From: Streptomyces broussonetiae
Lineage (GTDB): Bacteria > Actinomycetota > Actinomycetes > Streptomycetales > Streptomycetaceae
Direction: 5' to 3'
Length of the DNA: 64,000 nucleotides
NCBI RefSeq assembly: GCF_009796285.1
Contig: NZ_CP047020.1
Location: 3,596,001-3,660,000 of the forward strand
Shown piece after piece: positions 58,165-64,000 of this stretch (its first letter is position 1; each line of letters begins with the position of its first letter). The notes under the pieces were generated by a model. That model did not search any database. It saw nothing but the letters and a program-made list of their open reading frames with translations, and was not told where the DNA came from. The translations under genes were made by a program, and so were the position numbers.

Positions 58165-59498
58165 GACCGGATCCCTTCGGGTTGGGCGATGACAGGAGTG
58201 AGAGGGGCGGCCGGGGCGGAGACGGGGTGCCGGGTGAGGGGCAGCGGCCGCAGCACCTGTGCCGGCAGGCGGCGCTCCACGCGGATCAGCAGGGCGGCGG
58301 CGAGCGCCGACGTCACGACGAGGACCGCCCACGGCGCCCGGCCGTCCAGCGCGAGCAGGGCGGTGAACAGGGACGGCGCCACCGCCTTCGCCAGCGACCA
58401 GGACATCTGATACGCCGCCAGATACCGGCCGCGCACCTCCTCGGGCGCCGCCTCGACCGCGAGCACCTGGGCGGCCGGGCTGTGGATCAGCTCGCCGACG
58501 GTGTAGACGACGACCACGGCGACCAGGGCAGCGCCCAGCACCCCACCGGAGCCCGGCCGCAGGGTGCCCAGTGCGATCAGCGCGGCGAAGGCGGTGGCGA
58601 ACAGGGCCCCGCCCAGCGCCGCCGCCCGGGTGCGCCGGGCACCGGCCCTGCGGACCCGTGCGCCGACGGCGACCCCGCCCACGGCGCACAGCACGGTGTT
58701 GACGGTGAACGCGGCACCCGTGAGCACCGCGGGCCCGTGCAGCCACTCCACCAGGTACAGCGGGAAGAGCACCGAGAGGGCCGAATAGCTCAGTGCGTTG
58801 AGGAAGTTGGCGCCGGTGACGATCAGGAAGGGCCGGTCGGCGAGGACGAGCCGGTAGCCGGCTCCGGCCCGCCCCGGGACCGGCACCCGGCCCGTGCCGC
58901 TCGCCGCGCCCACCGCGCCCGCCGGCCGCAGCGGGCGCAGCAGCAGTGCCGCAAGCGCGAAGGTGAGCGCGTTGCCCCAGGCCGTGCAGGCGTAACCGGC
59001 GCTGCCCGCAAGGGAGATGACGAGCGTTGCCAGCAGCGCGCCCGCGCCGTTGCCGGCGTTCTGCAGTGCGCGCGTCGACGCCTGGAGCCGGTCCCGCCCG
59101 GAGCCGGACGCCACCTCGCCGATCAGGGACTGCTGCGCGGCGGGGTAGGCCCGGTCGGCGGCGGCCGTGACCAGGGCGACGACGGCGAAGGCGGCCAGGG
59201 AGTGGGCGAAGGGGTAGAGGGCGAAACCGACGACCCGGACGCCGTAGAGCACATACAGCACCCGCTGTGCGCCGTACCGGTCCACCGCCGTCCCCGCGAG
59301 CGGCAGTACCGCGATGCCCGCGAGACCGGTGGCGGTGAGCACGGCGCCGACGACCGGGAAGGACAGCCCGGTGACGGCGTGGAAGAAGACCAGTGTGAAC
59401 GGGACGTACATGCCGGTGCCGATGCCGTTGACGGCGGCGGCGACGGGCAGCGTCCACTCCCCCGGGACGCGCTCGTCCGCCCCGCTCTTCCGCTTCAT
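58161..59498 (-). CDS. MFS transporter (drug/metabolite exporter)
   Basis: 445 residues, 12 helices. Loop 2-3 motif DRYGAQRVLYVLYGVR is at about 73-88. AAPEEVRGRYLAAYQMSW marks the loop 8-9 region of the MDR-type subgroup. ATG 59498. Divergent from the marR gene across a 138-bp region packed with repeats, indicating control by that MarR protein. First gene of the MFS-EamA pair. Confidence 0.9.
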   Translation of the reverse strand: MKRKSGADERVPGEWTLPVAAAVNGIGTGMYVPFTLVFFHAVTGLSFPVVGAVLTATGLAGIAVLPLAGTAVDRYGAQRVLYVLYGVRVVGFALYPFAHSLAAFAVVALVTAAADRAYPAAQQSLIGEVASGSGRDRLQASTRALQNAGNGAGALLATLVISLAGSAGYACTAWGNALTFALAALLLRPLRPAGAVGAASGTGRVPVPGRAGAGYRLVLADRPFLIVTGANFLNALSYSALSVLFPLYLVEWLHGPAVLTGAAFTVNTVLCAVGGVAVGARVRRAGARRTRAAALGGALFATAFAALIALGTLRPGSGGVLGAALVAVVVVYTVGELIHSPAAQVLAVEAAPEEVRGRYLAAYQMSWSLAKAVAPSLFTALLALDGRAPWAVLVVTSALAAALLIRVERRLPAQVLRPLPLTRHPVSAPAAPLTPVIAQPEGIRS

Positions 59499-59515
59499 CG
59501 TGCGGATCCCCTCGT

Positions 59516-59599
59516 AAGTAGCTTGGCGACAAGTAGCTTAGCCCTAAGCTTCTTTTTGGCAAGCTACTTTCCAGGAAGTCACTTCCTGGCAAGCTGCTT
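59516..59599. promoter_or_regulatory. MarR operator cluster between MFS and marR
   Basis: AAGTAGCTT occurs at 59516-59524 and 59531-59539, and in inverse form AAGCTACTT at 59561-59569. A variant AAGCTGCTT is at 59591-59599. GCTTAG-CC-CTAAGC (59536-59549) and the perfect 19-base palindrome CCAGGAAGTCACTTCCTGG (59571-59589) lie between. The area is AT-rich against its surroundings and contains the divergent promoters. Confidence 0.7.
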
Positions 59600-59636
59600 A
59601 CTTGCGAGCGATCGGTGAGCGGGCGATACTCGGCAC

Positions 59637-60155
59637 ATGACCGAAGGCCCGCAGCAGCGCAGGGATCCCGTCGACGCGATCATCGACCAGTGGGCGGCCG
59701 TGCGGCCCGACCTCGAGTCCCGGGCGATGGAGGTCTTCGGACGGATCTACCGACTCTCGCGCGCCATGGGCGACCGCATGGAGAAGGCGTACCAGGCCTA
59801 CGGCATCTCGCGCGGCGAGTTCGACGTGCTGGCGACCCTGCGCCGCTCCGGCGAGCCGCACACCCTCTCCCCGCGCCAGCTGTCGGCCACCCTGATGCTC
59901 ACCACCGGCGGCATGACCGGCCGCCTGGACAAACTGGAGAAGGCCGGTCTGCTGCGCCGCTCCCCCGACCCGCACGACCGCCGAGGCCTGCAGGTGACGC
60001 TCACCGACAAGGGGCTGGACGCCGTGGACCGGGCGGTCGGCGCGGGCCTCGCGGTCCAGACGGCGGCCCTGTCGTCCCTGAACGACGAGCAGGCCGGCCA
60101 ACTGGCCGACCTGCTGCGGGTGTTGCTCGCCGGGACACAGGAAGCGGAGCGCTAG
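59637..60155 (+). CDS. MarR-family transcriptional regulator
   Basis: 172 residues. Winged helix around 70-130: SPRQLSATLMLTTGGMTGRL, then the wing DPHDRRGLQVTLTDKG. Flanking helices give the dimer. ATG 59637 is preceded by a GA-rich stretch without a perfect ribosome site. It presumably binds the adjacent repeat cluster and represses itself and the MFS-EamA exporters until a ligand releases it. Confidence 0.94.
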   Translation: MTEGPQQRRDPVDAIIDQWAAVRPDLESRAMEVFGRIYRLSRAMGDRMEKAYQAYGISRGEFDVLATLRRSGEPHTLSPRQLSATLMLTTGGMTGRLDKLEKAGLLRRSPDPHDRRGLQVTLTDKGLDAVDRAVGAGLAVQTAALSSLNDEQAGQLADLLRVLLAGTQEAER

Positions 60156-60195
60156 AGAGCCGGGCGCTGGAGAGCCGGGCGCTGGAGAGCCGGGC
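60151..60195 (+). repeat. Three 15-bp tandem repeats at the marR stop
   Basis: GCTAGAGAGCCGGGC, then GCTGGAGAGCCGGGC twice. The first copy contains the marR stop codon (TAG 60153-60155). Extra copies may have arisen by slippage and lie at the junction with the TetR remnant. Confidence 0.8.
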
Positions 60196-60220
60196 GACAC
60201 GGAGCGCAGCGCGGGAGCCT

Positions 60221-60652
60221 GTTCAGCCTCCGACGTGGGCGCGCACCGCCGCCTCGGCCCGCGCGGCGGCCGTCCAGCTGGATCTGCGGCTGCCCGACCT
60301 GACGCGGATACCGCGGGAGGAGGTGGGTTGGGCGCTGGTGGGACACTTCCTCGACCTGTGGGAGGGGAGCGAGGAGCTGACGGCCGTTCTCCGGGTCGGT
60401 GTCACCCACCAGGCCGGCGCGCAGCGGATGCAGCTCGTCTTCCGGGACCAGCTGCTGCCGGCGGCCCGGCAGGTGTGCCCCGATCCCGAGCAGTTCCCGG
60501 CACGGGCCGCGCTGTGTGCCGCGCAGCTGCTCGGCCTGGCCCTCACCCGCTACGCACTGCGCCTGCCGCCCGCCCGGGAGCTGACCCACGGAGAGCTGCC
60601 GGCCCGGCTCGGACCGACCGTGCAGCGCCATCTGACGGCACCGGGCCCCTGA
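60221..60652 (+). pseudogene. TetR regulator remnant lacking the DNA-binding half
   Basis: The frame encodes only the ligand-binding C-terminal half of a Streptomyces TetR protein: VGWALVGHFLDLWEG, FRDQLLPAARQ, AAQLLGLALTRYALRLPP and LGPTVQRHLTAP before the stop. No HTH and no start codon with a ribosome site precede it; marR ends 65 bases upstream after a triplicated 15-bp repeat. So about 80-90 N-terminal residues have been deleted. Intact family members are about 200 residues. Confidence 0.78.
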
Positions 60653-60787
60653 GCCGCGCGGCACGAAGGACACACGGAAAACCGTGTGGAACACGCCGAG
60701 GGCGCCGACCCCGCCCGGGTACACGCAACACGCGTACCGACGGGAGGTCAGGCGCCCCCGGCGAACAGAAAGCGGAGTCCGGTCGGC

Positions 60788-61063
60788 TCAGGCCTTGGCG
60801 CCCGACTTGACCTTGGTGCTGGACGAGGGCTTGAAGGTCCTGATCTTGGACTTGTCCAGCATGATCACCAGACCGGCGATCACGGCGAACAGGGCCAGCG
60901 GGATCAGCACGTAGAGACCCAGCGTCTGGATGACGCTCAGGCCCTTGCCGGGGTCGTCGCCGTCGTCGCGGGTCAGCGCGAGCGCAGGGGACGACATGAG
61001 CAGCATCATCAGCGTCGTACCGGCGGCCAGGGCGCCGGCGCGCAGGGCGTTCTTCTTGTCCAC
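60788..61063 (-). CDS. Small exported membrane protein, unknown
   Basis: 91 residues. A signal-like helix (ALAAGTTLMMLLMSSPALAL, about 11-30), an acidic stretch DDGDDPG and a membrane helix YVLIPLALFAVIAGLVIML (51-69), then a basic tail. GTG start at 61063, nine bases after malQ, so the two are cotranscribed. A conserved type in Streptomyces but function unknown. Confidence 0.78.
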   Translation of the reverse strand: MDKKNALRAGALAAGTTLMMLLMSSPALALTRDDGDDPGKGLSVIQTLGLYVLIPLALFAVIAGLVIMLDKSKIRTFKPSSSTKVKSGAKA

Positions 61064-61072
61064 GATCTCAAG

Positions 61073-63346
61073 TTAGCGAATCACCCGGTCGGTCGCGCGC
61101 CCGGGGTCCCGTAGCAGGGGTGGCCCGCTTCCGATATGTGCGTACACCTCGAGCAGCGCGCGCAGCCGCGGCGCGGCCGTCAGCTCCTCCAGCGGCACCG
61201 CGCGACCGGCGCCGTCCGCGATCGGCAGCCGCCAGTTCGGGTACTGGTCCCAGGTGCCGGGCAGGTTCTGCGGGCGGCGGTCGCCCACGCCGTCCGGGAG
61301 CCAGACGCCGATCAGCCGGGCCGGGGTGCGCAGCAGGAAGCGGTGGACGGCGCGGATCTCCTCCTCCTCGTCGGAGCCGGGTGGTCCGGCCGCCGGACGG
61401 TCCAGCAGGCCCAGGCTGCCGAGCAGTGCGAGCCACTCGGCGGTGTCCGAGGCGGCCTCGGTGCGTTCCTCTGCCGCCGAACGGGTGAGCAGGCCCAGCC
61501 GGTCGCGCAGGCCGACGTGGTCGCCGGTGAGCCGGGCGGCGGTGGGCGGCAGATCGTGGGTGGTGGCGGTGGCCAGGCAGTCGGCGCGCCAGCGCTCGGG
61601 CGGCAGCGGGCGGCCGTCGCCCTCCCAGTCCCGTTCGAACCACAGCACCGAGGTGCCGAGCACTCCGCGCCGCTGGAGGCTCTCGCGGACGCCGGGCTCG
61701 ACGGTGCCGAGGTCCTCGCCGATGACGACCGCCCCGGCGCGAGTGGCCTCCAGGGCGAGGATCGCGAGCATCGCGTCGGCGTCGTAGCGGACGTAGGTCC
61801 CCTCGGTGGGGGCGCTGCCCCGGGGCACCCACCACAGCCGGAACAGGCCCATGACGTGGTCGATGCGCAGCGCGCCGGCGTAGCGGAAGAGGGCGCGCAG
61901 CAGGTCGCGGTAGGGGGCATGGCCGGTGGCGGCGAGCCGGTCGGGGCGCCAGGGCGGCAGGCCCCAGTCCTGGCCGCGGGCGTTGAAGGCGTCGGGCGGG
62001 GCGCCGACGGACATACCGGCGGCGAACACGTCCTGCTGCGCCCAGGCGTCGGCGCCCTGCGGATGCACGCCGACGGCCAGGTCGTGCACGATCCCGACGG
62101 GCATCCCGGCCTCCGACGCGACACGCTGGGCGGTGCGCAGCTGGCCGTCGGTGAGCCAGGCGAGGCGGGTGTGGAACGCGACGCGGTCGGCGAGTTCGGT
62201 GCGGGCCCGGGCGGTGGCGGCCGAGCGGGGGGCACGCAGACCGTCGGGCCAGGCGTGCCAGTCGGGGCCGTGGACCTCGGCGAGGGCGTACCAGGTGGCG
62301 TGGTCCTCGAGGGCCTGGCCGTGCGCGGCGCGGAAGGCGTCGTAGGCGGCCTGCCGGCCGGGCCCGAGGGGGACGGCCGCCACCGCCTCCAGGGCCTCGC
62401 GCTTGAGTTCCCACACGGCGTCCCGGTCGATGAGGGCGCCCTTGTCGAGGACGGCGGTACGCAGCCGCGCGGCCCGCTCCAGCAGCCCGCCGAGCCGCTC
62501 GCGGTCCTCGGTGTGGGCGTACTCGGGGACGTCCTCGATCCGCAGATGCACCGGGTCGGGGAACCGGCGAGAGGACGGGCGGTACGGGGAGGGGTCGGTG
62601 GGGGCGCCGGGTACGGCCGCGTGCAGGGGGTTGACCTGCACGAATCCGGCCCCGACGGTACGCCCGGCCCAGCCGGCCAGCTCGGCCAGGTCACCGAGGT
62701 CGCCCATGCCCCAGGAGCGGCGCGAGAGCAGGGAGTACAGCTGGACGAGGAGGCCGTAGGAGCGGCCGGCGGGGGTGGGCAGCCGGTCGGGGGCGACGAC
62801 GAGGTGGGCGCGGGTGCTGCGGCCGTCGGGCGCGACGGCGGTCAACCGGTGGACGCCGAGCGGGAGTTCGGCGACACCGTGCCACTCCCTGGCCCACCGC
62901 CCGGTCGGGACCTCACCCGGATCCCCGTCCCCGGTCGGGACCTCGCCCCCGTCCCGTTCTCCCCGTTCCCTGCGCTCCCCGGCCCGCCGCCCGCCGTGGT
63001 CCGGGTCCTGGCCGTGGCCCTGCTCCCGCTCGGTCTCGACGGTCAGCCGGGTACCGGCGGGCAGTGCGGCGAGGGCGGCGGGAGGCGGGGCGCCGGTCCA
63101 GTGGACCACCGTGGGCGGCAGCAGGCGCTCGCGCAGCTCCCGGTCGCGGACGGCGAGCGCGGCGCGTACGGCGTCCGGTCCGGCCGCCTCGACGCCGAGG
63201 GCGGCCAGCGCGGCGACCACGGCGGAGTCGGGAACCGGGACGGTACGGTCCGGGGCGGGGCTGTAGGAGGTGGCGACCCCGTACAGCTCGGCGAGCCGGG
63301 CCAGCTCCTGGGCCGGCGCCGGCGGCTCGTCGTTCGCCGCCGTCAT
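61073..63346 (-). CDS. malQ: 4-alpha-glucanotransferase (amylomaltase), GH77
   Basis: 757 residues. Transfers alpha-1,4-glucan segments in maltodextrin and glycogen metabolism. The N-terminal 200 residues form the extra beta-domain of actinobacterial MalQ. Catalytic nucleophile Asp in LRIDHVMGLFRLWW, acid/base Glu in VIGEDLGTVEPGV and third Asp in TTHDLPPTAARL are intact. ATG 63346 abuts the stop of the upstream small gene. The insert with Gly/Glu/Arg repeats (about 135-165) is low complexity. Confidence 0.95.
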   Translation of the reverse strand: MTAANDEPPAPAQELARLAELYGVATSYSPAPDRTVPVPDSAVVAALAALGVEAAGPDAVRAALAVRDRELRERLLPPTVVHWTGAPPPAALAALPAGTRLTVETEREQGHGQDPDHGGRRAGERRERGERDGGEVPTGDGDPGEVPTGRWAREWHGVAELPLGVHRLTAVAPDGRSTRAHLVVAPDRLPTPAGRSYGLLVQLYSLLSRRSWGMGDLGDLAELAGWAGRTVGAGFVQVNPLHAAVPGAPTDPSPYRPSSRRFPDPVHLRIEDVPEYAHTEDRERLGGLLERAARLRTAVLDKGALIDRDAVWELKREALEAVAAVPLGPGRQAAYDAFRAAHGQALEDHATWYALAEVHGPDWHAWPDGLRAPRSAATARARTELADRVAFHTRLAWLTDGQLRTAQRVASEAGMPVGIVHDLAVGVHPQGADAWAQQDVFAAGMSVGAPPDAFNARGQDWGLPPWRPDRLAATGHAPYRDLLRALFRYAGALRIDHVMGLFRLWWVPRGSAPTEGTYVRYDADAMLAILALEATRAGAVVIGEDLGTVEPGVRESLQRRGVLGTSVLWFERDWEGDGRPLPPERWRADCLATATTHDLPPTAARLTGDHVGLRDRLGLLTRSAAEERTEAASDTAEWLALLGSLGLLDRPAAGPPGSDEEEEIRAVHRFLLRTPARLIGVWLPDGVGDRRPQNLPGTWDQYPNWRLPIADGAGRAVPLEELTAAPRLRALLEVYAHIGSGPPLLRDPGRATDRVIR

Positions 63347-63622
63347 CTACAGCCCCGGGCCGAAGAAGTCCGGGACGGGATCGGACTCGCTGGTCAGCGG
63401 GGCGGTCTCGGCGAGCGGCGGCTCACTGGTCAGGGGCTCGGCGTCGGGCAGCGGCGGTTCGCTGGTCAGGGGCGCCTGGGCGCAGGCGCTCTCCGCGCTG
63501 AAGACGCACGTGAGCGCCTCGTCGGTCGCGGCGGACGACTCCGCCACGGGTTTCCACTGGGCCGGGATCGTCGGTCGAGCCGGTGCGGCCACGGGGGTCT
63601 CCTGTCGGTCGAGGCCGGCCAT
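63347..63622 (-). CDS. Small acidic repeat protein, unknown
   Basis: 91 residues from ATG 63622, low-complexity, with the repeat PLTSEPPL (three times) in the second half and two Cys. Its stop is directly adjacent to the malQ start, suggesting coupling, but no good ribosome site precedes the ATG. It may be a real Streptomyces-specific gene or a chance frame. Confidence 0.45.
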   Translation of the reverse strand: MAGLDRQETPVAAPARPTIPAQWKPVAESSAATDEALTCVFSAESACAQAPLTSEPPLPDAEPLTSEPPLAETAPLTSESDPVPDFFGPGL

Positions 63623-63661
63623 ACATGCCGGTTTGTGTACGACAGGCCTACCCCGTGACGG

Positions 63662-63731
63662 CGTCCGCACTCGCTCCCGTTCCCGGAGCACCTGAAGGGG
63701 GCGCGGGGAACCGCGCGAGCGAGTGCGGACG
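63662..63731. repeat. 70-base inverted repeat
   Basis: CGTCCGCACTCGCTC (63662-63676) pairs perfectly with GAGCGAGTGCGGACG (63717-63731). Inside, GTTCCC (63679-63684) pairs with GGGAAC (63706-63711). The inner part GGGGGCGCGGGGAACCGCGC resembles a short palindromic sequence repeated in many Streptomyces intergenic regions. It may terminate the HNH gene. Confidence 0.65.
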
Positions 63732-63808
63732 GACCCGCGGTCGCCGGCGAACCCCACCACGCCCCCGGCGGGCTCGGACAACCGCCCGCAGACGACACTG
63801 GCCCGGAT

Positions 63809-64000
63809 CTAGGCAGAGATGCCGTCGATCCGGGCCAAGGCGTCATCCGCGCCGTACGGCTGCAAGTAGGGCAACCAGCGCGGGTCCCTGTGGCCGGTGC
63901 CGATGATGCGCCAGGCCAGGCCGGTCGGCGGAGCGGGTTTGTGGCGCAGGCGCCAGCCCAGCTCGACGAGATGGCGGTCGGCCTTGACGTGGTTGCAGCG
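63809..64000 (-). CDS. C-terminal part of an HNH-endonuclease-like protein (cut by window edge)
   Basis: 63 residues are visible, beginning RCNHVKADRHLVELGWRL and ending ALARIDGISA. The RCNHVKAD block looks like the end of an HNH motif, followed by a Trp-rich tail (GLAWRIIGTG, DPRWLPYLQPYGA). The N-terminus lies beyond 64000, so the call rests on one motif. Confidence 0.5.
   Translation of the reverse strand, partial: RCNHVKADRHLVELGWRLRHKPAPPTGLAWRIIGTGHRDPRWLPYLQPYGADDALARIDGISA

Overview
The window is high-GC DNA with the codon bias, GTG starts, stem-loop terminators and gene families of a Streptomyces chromosome. The chromosomal order (trigger factor, two tRNA genes, nei, rpiB, sodF, aminopeptidase N, asd, malQ) looks like a conserved Streptomyces core segment. 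That comparison is from memory and no search was run.

Bases 1-860 hold the start of tig (minus strand), tRNA-Pro(TGG) and tRNA-Gly(TCC). From 816 to 11764 an actinomycete integrative and conjugative element (AICE, pSAM2 type) is inserted in the 3' end of tRNA-Gly. A 43-bp copy of the tRNA 3' end (816-858) recurs at 11722-11764. Running leftward the element carries tyrosine integrase, excisionase, a RepSA-type rolling-circle initiator, a run of very small spread/transfer genes, a TraB/FtsK DNA translocase and a Pra-like protein. A GntR repressor (KorSA-like) is divergent from this block and is followed by a HAD phosphatase. A NERD-domain gene converges on the phosphatase gene. The distal part has a 152-bp palindrome, an AT-rich stretch with inverted repeats, and a small membrane-protein gene.

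From 11.8 to 20.1 kb are ordinary chromosomal genes: a membrane acyltransferase, an HD protein, a PP2C phosphatase, endonuclease VIII, RpiB, an amino-acid permease, a decayed FAD-oxidase gene and bioY. From 20.35 to 26.83 kb is a sulfur-scavenging locus: two short Cys-containing leader peptides, a ROK regulator, a Tat-lipoprotein/permease/ATPase sulfonate-type ABC transporter, a flavin monooxygenase and a TauD-type dioxygenase, with overlapping starts and stops. A second amino-acid permease and sodF follow; sodF lies behind a perfect Nur-box.

From 29.3 to 46.4 kb are an MMPL exporter with its own histidine kinase and response regulator, a mycothiol-nitroreductase-like DsbA protein with one cysteine missing, aminopeptidase N copy 1, an orphan nuclease-like protein, an SGNH hydrolase, a glycosyltransferase, a serine hydrolase, a Tat-exported phosphoesterase, a NUDIX/PNPOx/VOC run and a CGNR regulator. 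A subtilase gene at 46.6-48.6 kb is broken. Then come an ECF sigma factor with a membrane partner, asd, a 23-bp tandem array, aminopeptidase N copy 2, a DUF1203 protein, LysR, two EamA exporters and an MFS exporter divergent from MarR. A headless TetR remnant, a small membrane protein and malQ follow, and the 3' end of an HNH-nuclease-like gene closes the window.

The points most worth a second look are the wobble-compensated palindrome in the AICE, the Cys-rich leader peptides of the sulfur locus, the Nur-box at sodF, the tRNA 3'-end exchange at the att sites and the three decaying genes.
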